A stretch of DNA of 64,000 nt from Enterococcus malodoratus ATCC 43197 (GTDB lineage: Bacteria; Bacillota; Bacilli; Lactobacillales; Enterococcaceae), in the NCBI RefSeq assembly GCF_000407185.1, contig NZ_KE136483.1, positions 620,001 to 684,000 on the forward strand, written 5' to 3'. Positions 1-6,365 of the stretch are shown piece after piece. The notes beneath the pieces are model-generated. The model saw nothing but the letters and a program-made list of their open reading frames with translations. It searched no databases and was not told the origin of the DNA. The translations under genes were made by a program, and so were the position numbers. Numbering within the stretch: the first letter of the stretch is position 1; the number at the start of each line of letters is the position of its first letter.

Positions 1-186
1 CCTATTACAAGAAATGGCAAGATTATTTTTGGGATTGGCTGTGGAATCATCACTGTTCTGATTCGTTTCTTTGCGGCACTGCCGGAAGGAGTTTCTTACG
101 CCATTCTATTGATGAATATTCTTGTTCCTCATATTGAGAATTTGACGATTCCAAAGGTCTTTGGTGAGGGGGCGAAGGTGAAATGA
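1..186 (+). CDS. rnfD: RnfD, electron transport complex subunit D (C-terminal 61 residues only)
   Basis: The reading frame is open from base 1 and ends at TGA 184-186, so the gene begins outside the window. The visible 61 residues include hydrophobic stretches with a GVSYAILLMNILVPHIE segment typical of the end of RnfD/NqrB-family membrane subunits. RnfD is the integral membrane subunit that carries covalently bound FMN and helps couple ferredoxin oxidation to ion transport. The stop overlaps the rnfG start (ATGA), which shows translational coupling. The assignment rests mainly on the following rnfG-E-A-B genes. The FMN site and rnfC should lie upstream of base 1. Confidence 0.85.
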   Translation, partial: PITRNGKIIFGIGCGIITVLIRFFAALPEGVSYAILLMNILVPHIENLTIPKVFGEGAKVK

Positions 187-746
187 GACGAGCCAGCTCC
201 AAAGTTATTTTTACAGATGCCCTTTGCCTGTTTATTATTTGTTTGGTAATTACCTTTGCAGTTGCCGGGACACGCTCCGTGTTTAAAGAGCGCATCGCAA
301 AACAGGAGTGGGATCAGACTCAAAGTGTGATGAGTCAGTTGATCAAGGCAGAAGATTTCAAAGAGGTCAAAGTATCCGGAGAAAATCAGGGCTATAAGGC
401 ACTGGATTCATCGGGCAAGACATTAGGGTATCTTTTCGTGACTAAAGCCTATGGGTATGGCAGCGAGGTCAGTGTCATGAGTGCAGTCAAGGAAGGAAAA
501 ATCGTCGGGGTAGATGTTTTGGATGCTTCGAACGAAACACCAGGACTCGGACAAAATGTTACGAAAAAGGATTTTGTTGACCAGTTTGCAGGTCTCAATG
601 AATCATTAGAAGTTGTGAAGAATGACCCATCGGGCGAAAATCAGGTCGAAGCTGTTACCGGAGCCACCAAATCTTCCAATGCGGTTGCTGCGTCAGTCAA
701 AGAAGCACTTGTCCTATTTGAACAAGTTGCTAAATCAGAGAAATAA
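183..746 (+). CDS. rnfG: RnfG, FMN-binding electron transport complex subunit G
   Basis: This 187-residue protein has one N-terminal membrane segment (about residues 10-30) and an outside-facing FMN-binding domain. The flavinylation motif TGATKSS is present, and Thr162 is the expected residue for phosphoester-linked FMN. In the Rnf complex RnfG carries covalent FMN and passes electrons between membrane subunits. The attachment needs an ApbE flavin transferase, which is not in this window. ATG 183 overlaps the rnfD stop, and the gene is followed closely by rnfE. Length and motif fit the family well. Confidence 0.93.
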   Translation: MRRASSKVIFTDALCLFIICLVITFAVAGTRSVFKERIAKQEWDQTQSVMSQLIKAEDFKEVKVSGENQGYKALDSSGKTLGYLFVTKAYGYGSEVSVMSAVKEGKIVGVDVLDASNETPGLGQNVTKKDFVDQFAGLNESLEVVKNDPSGENQVEAVTGATKSSNAVAASVKEALVLFEQVAKSEK

Positions 747-759
747 GGGGGGAGAAGAG

Positions 760-1437
760 ATGGAAAAAGAAAAAGCATCGCGCATTTTCAGCAAGGGAAT
801 AATCACCGAAAACCCGGTTCTGCGGTTAACTCTGGGGACTTGTCCTACTTTGGCGGTAACTACTTCTGCCTTGAATGGACTAGGGATGGGGATTGCTGCG
901 ACAGTAGTGCTCTTAGGTTCCAATGTCATGATCTCCCTTCTGCGGAAAGTGATTCCTGATCGAGTCAGAATTCCGGCGTTTATCACTATCATCGCTGGGT
1001 TTGTAACAGTCGTTCAATTAGTTGTGAAGGCTTTAGCACCAGCGCTAGATGCGACATTAGGGATCTACTTGCCGTTGATCGTGGTGAATTGTATCATTCT
1101 TGGCCGAGCGGAGGCCTATGCCAAGGATCATACAGTTCTTCATTCAGCCTTAGACGGACTAGGGATGGGTGTCGGTTTCACGATGACGCTGCTCTGTATG
1201 GGAGGGATTCGCGAGCTGTTGGGAAGCGGTACGTTTTTAGGTTTTCCAATAACAGCAGGTGTGATTCCGCCAATGACAATCATGCTGTTGCCGCCAGGAG
1301 GCTTCTTTATCTTTGGGATGCTGGTCATGCTGGCCAATAAATTAAGCGACCGCAAAACTAAGGAAATTGATTGTAACGCTTGTCCGATTGCGGAAGCCTG
1401 TACGATCGTCTGTGATGAAAAGGCGGGTGATCAGTAA
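760..1437 (+). CDS. rnfE: RnfE, electron transport complex subunit E
   Basis: Integral membrane subunit of 225 residues from the RnfE/NqrD family, with about six hydrophobic helices; the GIYLPLIVVNCIILGRAEA segment is the family signature. I place the start at ATG 760, 4 nt after a GGGGGGAGAAG ribosome site. The frame is open further upstream, but that part lies inside rnfG and looks non-coding. The C-terminus carries three cysteines in CNACPIAEAC plus one more in TIVC. The gene ends in TAATG, overlapping rnfA by one base. RnfE and RnfA form the inverted-topology pair at the membrane core of the ferredoxin:NAD+ oxidoreductase. Confidence 0.93.
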   Translation: MEKEKASRIFSKGIITENPVLRLTLGTCPTLAVTTSALNGLGMGIAATVVLLGSNVMISLLRKVIPDRVRIPAFITIIAGFVTVVQLVVKALAPALDATLGIYLPLIVVNCIILGRAEAYAKDHTVLHSALDGLGMGVGFTMTLLCMGGIRELLGSGTFLGFPITAGVIPPMTIMLLPPGGFFIFGMLVMLANKLSDRKTKEIDCNACPIAEACTIVCDEKAGDQ

Positions 1438-2027
1438 TGCAGATTTTTGTAACTATTTTAGTTGCTGGTATTTTAACGGATAATTTTGTTTTATCTCAGT
1501 TTTTAGGTATTTGTCCGTTCCTGGGAGTATCAAAAAAATTGGATACGGCAGTCGGAATGTCGCTGGCAGTTACATTTGTAATGGTATTGGCAACCTTGGT
1601 GACTTATCCGATCTATGATTCGCTGCTGGTGCCGTTAGGTTTGGATTACTTGCAGACAATCGTCTTCATTCTGACGATTGCGGCCTTGGTACAGTTGGTG
1701 GAGGTTGTCATGAAACGCTATATGACACCACTATATAATGCTTTAGGTATTTATTTGCCGTTGATCACCACAAATTGTGCGGTATTAGGTGTAACGATTT
1801 TAAATTTTTCAAAAAACTATTCCTTTATGCAATCAATGGTCAATTCATTCGCGGCGGGGATCGGATTTCTATTAGCGATGGTAATTTTCGCCGGCGTACG
1901 TGGGCGCTTAGAGGGTAATGATATTCCTGAGTCGCTCCAAGGATTGCCGATTACGTTGATCGCTGCAGCAATTGTTTCATTATCGTTTCTAGGTTTTGCC
2001 GGTTTGGCAGAAGGATTATTCCAGTAG
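1437..2027 (+). CDS. rnfA: RnfA, electron transport complex subunit A
   Basis: This 196-residue membrane protein is of usual length for RnfA/NqrE. It shows the paired family signatures LSQFLGICPFLGVSKK near the N-terminus and GIYLPLITTNCAVLGV in the middle; the Cys in each is the conserved ligand of the intramembrane iron-sulfur centre shared with RnfE. Six hydrophobic helices are visible. It overlaps the rnfE stop by one base and is followed by a GGGGGGTGA ribosome site for rnfB. The order D-G-E-A-B is that of clostridial and acetogen rnf operons. Confidence 0.94.
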   Translation: MQIFVTILVAGILTDNFVLSQFLGICPFLGVSKKLDTAVGMSLAVTFVMVLATLVTYPIYDSLLVPLGLDYLQTIVFILTIAALVQLVEVVMKRYMTPLYNALGIYLPLITTNCAVLGVTILNFSKNYSFMQSMVNSFAAGIGFLLAMVIFAGVRGRLEGNDIPESLQGLPITLIAAAIVSLSFLGFAGLAEGLFQ

Positions 2028-2040
2028 GGGGGTGAAATTA

Positions 2041-2850
2041 ATGACAGAAATCATGATACCCATCGGCATCGTTAGTGCAATGGGATTGATCGCTGGTGTC
2101 ATTCTTTCACTCGCGACGATCATTTTCCATAAACCTGTTGATGAAAAAGAAGAAGCATTACGAGAAGCGTTGCCAGGGATCAACTGCGGAGCTTGCGGCT
2201 TTTCCGGTTGCGACGGCTATGCCAAAGCAATGGCTGAGGGAAATGCCGGTGCAACCAATTGTACTCCAGGCGGTGCAACGACCCGTCAAGCCTTGTCGGA
2301 GATTTTGGGTGTGGAGGTCGGCGAGGTGGAGAAAGTCGCAGCGTTCGTGCGCTGTAATGGCACCTGTGAATTTACTAATAGCAAAATGGATTATGCAGGA
2401 ACCACGACGTGTTATGGAGCAAATCAACTATTTGGCGGTCCGCAGGATTGTCGTTTTGGCTGTATGGGTTTCGGCGATTGTGAAGCGGTATGTGAATATG
2501 ATGCGTTGCACATTGTCGACGGCGTCGCCAAAGTCGATCCAGACAAATGTGTTGGCTGCCTAAAATGTATCACCGCCTGTCCAAAAAATTTGATCAAGAT
2601 GCTGCCAGCAGAAAATACATCAATTGTCGCCTGTTCGAATCAGGACAAAGGCGGAGGCGTGCGGAAAATCTGTCATGTCGGTTGTATTACCTGCAATCGT
2701 TGTGTGAAGGCTTGTCCGCAAAAAGCTATCAAGATTGAAAATAATGTGGCGGTTATTGACCCGGATCTGTGTATTGATTGCGGCGATTGCGTAGAGGTCT
2801 GTCCGCAGAATTGTATCTTAAAAATGCCGGTAAAAGAAAAAGTTTCTTAG
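2041..2850 (+). CDS. rnfB: RnfB, iron-sulfur ferredoxin-like subunit B
   Basis: A 269-residue polyferredoxin subunit. One N-terminal helix anchors it, followed by the RnfB-type [4Fe-4S] motif (INCGACGFSGCDGY, with the fourth Cys in TNC), a middle Cys cluster (CRFGCMGFGDCEAVC) and several ferredoxin motifs: CVGCLKCITACPK, CHVGCITCNRCVKACPQ and CIDCGDCVEVCPQ. It is thought to accept electrons from reduced ferredoxin and pass them into the membrane complex. The start is ATG 2041 behind GGGGGGTGA; the longer open frame from 1996 lies inside rnfA. The high cluster number resembles anaerobe Rnf rather than the short proteobacterial RsxB. It appears to be the last gene of the operon. Confidence 0.94.
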   Translation: MTEIMIPIGIVSAMGLIAGVILSLATIIFHKPVDEKEEALREALPGINCGACGFSGCDGYAKAMAEGNAGATNCTPGGATTRQALSEILGVEVGEVEKVAAFVRCNGTCEFTNSKMDYAGTTTCYGANQLFGGPQDCRFGCMGFGDCEAVCEYDALHIVDGVAKVDPDKCVGCLKCITACPKNLIKMLPAENTSIVACSNQDKGGGVRKICHVGCITCNRCVKACPQKAIKIENNVAVIDPDLCIDCGDCVEVCPQNCILKMPVKEKVS

Positions 2851-2924
2851 TCTCCTATTTCAAAAAAACAGGAAGCCCTTTCATTTTTTTGTGCTATCAT
2901 TAAAAGAAAAGGGCAGGTGTAAAA

Positions 2925-3635
2925 ATGAAATTATTGGTAACAGAAAATTATGAAACTTTGAGCCAAATTACAGCGGATATCGTTTTAATGAGATGGGCCG
3001 AAAATCGACGTGTAAACTTAGCTCTAACAGCAGGTTCTTCACCGAAACGTGCCTATGAGATTTTAGCAGAACGCTTAAACCAAGTATTCTTCGACCAAAG
3101 CTTGGCGCATTTTTATAACTTTGATGAGATTACTTTGAAGGATCAAGAATACGGACTGACAATGCAAGCATTAACCGAAGAGTTGTTCAACCCGTTGGGA
3201 ATCGTAGAAGAAAATATCGAAGTACTAGATGCAGGGAACTATCAAGATTATGATCGCCAAATCGCTGAAGATGGCGGTTTAGATCTTGTGTTGATGGGGA
3301 TCGGCGGTGACGGTCATTTTTGCGGCAATATGCCGGAGTTCACGTCCTTTGATTACGGCGTTTATCGCGTTCCGATCAAACCAGGAGATGAACTGTACAA
3401 GTTGATTGATGAGTCGAGTCCGCATACACCAGGAGAAGAGATGGTAACTTTTGGCGCTCAAACCGTTTTGGCTGCCAAAAAATTAGTCCTGATCGCCAAT
3501 GGTGAAAAGAAGGCGGAGATTATCAAACAGGCTTTAGAAGGACCAATCACAGAAGATGTACCAGCATCTATTCTGCGCCTGCATCCTAATTTGACAGTGA
3601 TTTTAGATCAAGAAGCGGCAAGTAAATTAAAATAG
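2925..3635 (+). CDS. Glucosamine-6-phosphate deaminase/isomerase-like protein (NagB/YieK family)
   Basis: This 236-residue soluble protein belongs to the NagB/6-phosphogluconolactonase-like isomerase superfamily. Visible family marks are LTAGSSPKRAYE (phosphate-binding loop), YNFDE, and MGIGGDGHFCGNMP, the counterpart of the NagB active-site segment GIGxDGHIAFNEP. The last part differs from true NagB, so it is closer to the YieK-like group, whose substrate is not established. The start ATG 2925 follows a GGGCAGGTG ribosome site. It is separated from rnfB by 74 bases and ends at a strong terminator, so it is probably its own unit. Function beyond sugar-phosphate isomerase or deaminase is not resolved. 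Confidence 0.7.
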   Translation: MKLLVTENYETLSQITADIVLMRWAENRRVNLALTAGSSPKRAYEILAERLNQVFFDQSLAHFYNFDEITLKDQEYGLTMQALTEELFNPLGIVEENIEVLDAGNYQDYDRQIAEDGGLDLVLMGIGGDGHFCGNMPEFTSFDYGVYRVPIKPGDELYKLIDESSPHTPGEEMVTFGAQTVLAAKKLVLIANGEKKAEIIKQALEGPITEDVPASILRLHPNLTVILDQEAASKLK

Positions 3636-3641
3636 TTTTCG

Positions 3642-3672
3642 AGAGTGCAGTGGATTCACTGCACTCTTTTTT
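3642..3672 (+). terminator. Rho-independent terminator after the NagB-like gene
   Basis: A perfect 11-bp stem, AGAGTGCAGTG with CACTGCACTCT, closes on a 4-base loop and runs into TTTTTT. It separates the isomerase gene from the beta-glucoside locus. Confidence 0.92.
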
Positions 3673-3704
3673 GTTGTCACAACATGTATCAGAGTTGTCA
3701 CAAG
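3673..3704. promoter_or_regulatory. Tandem GTTGTCACAAC-type operator upstream of the first GH1 gene
   Basis: The palindrome GTTGTCACAAC (3673-3683) is followed by GTTGTCACAAG (3694-3704), and the centres are 21 bp apart, i.e. two helical turns. A TGTGAC half-copy follows at 3722-3727. The layout suggests a cooperative dimer-binding operator upstream of the GH1 promoter. The protein that binds it is not known; the nearby RpiR regulator is one candidate. Confidence 0.4.
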
Positions 3705-3727
3705 AATCATCCTGTGTTTCCTGTGAC

Positions 3728-3773
3728 TGAAAGCGCTAAAGGGATTACATATTGCCCTCTCGCTAGCTATACT
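3728..3773 (+). promoter_or_regulatory. Probable cre site and promoter of the first GH1 gene
   Basis: TGAAAGCGCTAAAG at 3728-3741 matches 12 of 14 positions of the Gram-positive cre consensus for CcpA. A likely -10 box TATACT lies at 3768-3773; the -35 is weak. This fits carbon catabolite control of a beta-glucoside gene, with CcpA bound just upstream of the promoter. Confidence 0.5.
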
Positions 3774-3801
3774 TTAGTTAATCAAGAAAGGAGCGAGAAG
3801 G

Positions 3802-5247
3802 ATGAAAAAAAATAAACGCGAGTTTCCAAAAAACTTTTTATGGGGTGACGCGATTGCTGCCAATCAATCGGAGGGTGCTTACGATGTTGGTGAGAAAGGT
3901 TTAAATGTTTCCGATATTAATGAGTATGTATCAGATATTCCTCCTGAAGAAAGAATGGAAGGCGAGATAACTTCAGAATTTATTGAAAAAGCTGTCAAAC
4001 AAATCAATGATGGAAAGATTCAAAGTTTTCCAAAATTGCGCGGGATTGATTTTTATCACACGTATAAAGATGATTTAAAACTATTGAAGGAACTGGGCTT
4101 AAATACGTTTCGTACATCAATTAATTGGTCGCGTATTTTTCCTAATGGGATCGAGGAAGAGCCGAATGAAGCAGGGTTAAAATTCTACGATCAGTTATTT
4201 GACGAGATTCTCGCAAATGGAATGGAACCAATGATCACGCTCTCTCATTATGAGATGCCAATTTACCTAACGACTCATTATCAAGGCTGGTATTCACGGG
4301 AAGTCATCAATCATTTTGTTAAGTATTGTAAAGCGGTGTTGGAGCGTTATAAAGACAAAGTGAAGTATTGGATCGTTGTGAATCAAATCAATCTGATTAC
4401 GTACGAATCATTTTGTAATATCGGTGTTACTGAAGATGGTGTTGAAAACTTAATGGAAGCTAAATATCAAGGCTTACATAATATGATGGTCGCCAGTGCG
4501 AAAGTGAAAGAAGCGGCACAGTCGATAAATCCCGATTTTGAGATTGGAATGATGGTTTTTGCAGACAAAGTCTATCCTGCTTCGACGAAACCGGAAGATG
4601 CATTAGGAACGATGCTGCATGCGCAAATGGAATATTTCTTCACGGATGTGTTATTACGAGGAAAGTATCCAAATTATGCTTTCCGATTCTTTGAAGAACA
4701 AGGATATGATATTAAGTTCTACGATGGAGATGAAGAAGCGCTTAAAAACACTGCGGATTTCCTTTCTTTTTCTTATTATTACACGAATCTTGTTTCTAAA
4801 GAATCCAACGATAATAATCGCTCTATTTTACCTAATCCGAATTTAGAGGCGAGTCCTTGGGGCTGGGCCGTTGATCCCATCGGTCTGCGGATCACCTTGA
4901 ATGATTATTACGACCGGTACCAATGCCCAATCTATATCACAGAAAATGGGATAGGGGCGTTTGACACATTGGAATCAGATGGCGTTCATGATGACTACCG
5001 TCGCTATTACTACGAAGAGCATTTAAGACAAGTTAAAGAGGCCATTTATGATGGCGTAGATGTTCGTGGCTACTATGCTTGGGGTCCAATCGATATTGTC
5101 AGCTGTTCTTCCAATGAAATGAGTAAGCGTTACGGATTCATCTATGTCGATATCGATGACTATGGCAATGGCAGTAAGAAACGCCTGAAAAAGGACAGCT
5201 TTGCATGGTTCCAAAAAACGATTCAAGAAAATGGCGCTAGACTTTAA
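3802..5247 (+). CDS. GH1 6-phospho-beta-glucosidase-like protein with Gln at the acid/base position
   Basis: This 481-residue GH1 protein begins with the family signature FPKNFLWGDAIAANQSEGAY. The nucleophile segment YITENG is intact (Glu381). The phosphate-binding C-terminal segment [15 protein letters not shown] marks it as a 6-phosphoglucosidase rather than a free glucosidase. The acid/base segment, normally NE, reads VVNQINLI: Gln195, codon CAA at 4384-4386. The paralogue at 15646 keeps NEMN. In plant myrosinases Glu-to-Gln at this site goes with S-glycoside hydrolysis, so a phospho-thioglucosidase or another activity on good leaving groups is possible; an inactive sensor is the alternative. 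ATG 3802 follows AGAAAGGAG. The likely partner permease is the EIIBCA at 6366. Confidence 0.85.
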   Translation: MKKNKREFPKNFLWGDAIAANQSEGAYDVGEKGLNVSDINEYVSDIPPEERMEGEITSEFIEKAVKQINDGKIQSFPKLRGIDFYHTYKDDLKLLKELGLNTFRTSINWSRIFPNGIEEEPNEAGLKFYDQLFDEILANGMEPMITLSHYEMPIYLTTHYQGWYSREVINHFVKYCKAVLERYKDKVKYWIVVNQINLITYESFCNIGVTEDGVENLMEAKYQGLHNMMVASAKVKEAAQSINPDFEIGMMVFADKVYPASTKPEDALGTMLHAQMEYFFTDVLLRGKYPNYAFRFFEEQGYDIKFYDGDEEALKNTADFLSFSYYYTNLVSKESNDNNRSILPNPNLEASPWGWAVDPIGLRITLNDYYDRYQCPIYITENGIGAFDTLESDGVHDDYRRYYYEEHLRQVKEAIYDGVDVRGYYAWGPIDIVSCSSNEMSKRYGFIYVDIDDYGNGSKKRLKKDSFAWFQKTIQENGARL

Positions 5248-5303
5248 AAAGCATCTTGGTTTGTATCAACCGTTCTTTTGCAGATTGCATTCATTGGCAT
5301 CAA

Positions 5304-5333
5304 CCAGTACAATTTAAGGTGAAATTGTACTGG
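5304..5333. promoter_or_regulatory. Perfect 12-bp inverted repeat overlapping the rpiR ribosome site
   Basis: CCAGTACAATTT (5304-5315) and AAATTGTACTGG (5322-5333) are perfect inverted copies around a 6-base spacer. The right arm overlaps the GGAGG ribosome site (5332-5336) of the following regulator. No T-run follows, so it is not a simple terminator. It can be an operator for the RpiR dimer itself, or an RNA hairpin that hides the ribosome site. Confidence 0.6.
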
Positions 5334-5344
5334 AGGAGATGTTT

Positions 5345-6082
5345 ATGTTTTCGGTAGAACAACTGACAACGTTTAATGATTTAGATTATCTGATCTATCA
5401 CTTTATTCTTGAAAATTCTAGTAAGATTCCTTACATGACAATCCGAGAATTGTCTAATGAGACGCATGTATCGACAGCTACGATCACCCGTTTTGCCAAG
5501 AAGGTCGGATGTAATGGGTTTACAGAGTTCAAATTGCTTTTTAAAAAGGAACATAAAGAAAATGACACGATGCCGATCAATGATATCTCCATAGCGGAAG
5601 CCTTTTTCGCACGTGCCAAGGAAGCAGAATTTCAGAAGAAACTAGATAATGTTGCACAAGTTCTTGCTGATGCAAAAATGATTATCTGCGTTGGTTCAGG
5701 AAATTCGGGAGTAATGGCAGTTTATGCTGCTCGCTATTTCTCATCAGTTGGGAAGTTTGCGGTAAATGTCGATAATCCGATGTTTCCGTTAAATCCGCCA
5801 GTATCGTCGGGAACTGTTTTTCTCTTTTTCTCTGTATCGGGGGAATTTCTATTAAAAAGCATTCCTTTAATTAAGGCTAATGAGGCAAAAATAGTTTCGA
5901 TCACGAACAGCCGCAATAATCCGTTAGCGAAAGTTTCTGATTATAACTTGGCCTACTATGTTCAGCAAGAAAATAAGATGATTGATACTTACGAATATTT
6001 AATCGATATGACGACTCAGATTCCCAGCATTTATATTATTGAAGCACTGGCGAAAAAGATGCTCAAGGTGATGGGAAAATAA
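5345..6082 (+). CDS. RpiR/MurR-family transcriptional regulator
   Basis: A 245-residue regulator with an N-terminal HTH_6 domain (about residues 1-75, including MTIRELSNETHVSTATITRFAKKVGCNGFTEFK) and a C-terminal SIS sugar-phosphate-binding domain (about 100-230, with ICVGSGNSGVMA and LFFSVSGEF). Such proteins sense phosphosugars and control the neighbouring uptake and hydrolase genes. I prefer ATG 5345, 8 nt after GGAGG; ATG 5339 is only 2 nt from it. The perfect palindrome over the ribosome site suggests autoregulation. It lies between the GH1 gene and the permease, so a role in this beta-glucoside locus is likely. Confidence 0.85.
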   Translation: MFSVEQLTTFNDLDYLIYHFILENSSKIPYMTIRELSNETHVSTATITRFAKKVGCNGFTEFKLLFKKEHKENDTMPINDISIAEAFFARAKEAEFQKKLDNVAQVLADAKMIICVGSGNSGVMAVYAARYFSSVGKFAVNVDNPMFPLNPPVSSGTVFLFFSVSGEFLLKSIPLIKANEAKIVSITNSRNNPLAKVSDYNLAYYVQQENKMIDTYEYLIDMTTQIPSIYIIEALAKKMLKVMGK

Positions 6083-6168
6083 ATCTCAACAATCTATCTT
6101 TGACCGTTTAACAAAATAGTAAAAAGTTTTAAGAAGCAAAACTCGCTCTATTAAATGTTAATTTAGTA

Positions 6169-6240
6169 GGATTCGTTACAGGTAAAGCTGGCAAAGCCTG
6201 AAGAAGTGTTTTCGGACACTCTCTTCGGGCTATTTTTATA
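6169..6240 (+). promoter_or_regulatory. LicT/BglG ribonucleic antiterminator (RAT) with overlapping terminator
   Basis: The RAT at about 6169-6200 starts GGATTCGTTACAGG and ends GGCAAAGCCTG, close to the LicT-family consensus. Its 3' end is shared with a terminator stem, AGCCTGAAGA (6195-6204) and TCTTCGGGCT (6222-6231, one G-U pair), followed by ATTTTTATA. Binding of a LicT/BglG protein to the RAT would block the terminator and allow transcription of the EIIBCA permease. About 125 bases of leader follow before the permease start, with no gene seen. Confidence 0.88.
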
Positions 6241-6365
6241 CACTTTTATTGAGGGAGATCAGTCTTGAATGTGGAAAAAATCCGCGTAAAAACTAAACAG
6301 ATCCCTTAGAACAAAATCCAAGAAGCGTATGAAAGTAACTTTTAGTTTAGGATAAGGAGGAAAAA

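Noticed and set aside
622-759. Upstream extension of rnfE
   Set aside because: It lies inside rnfG, has no ribosome site and does not fit the family; GGGGGGAGAAG is just before ATG 760.
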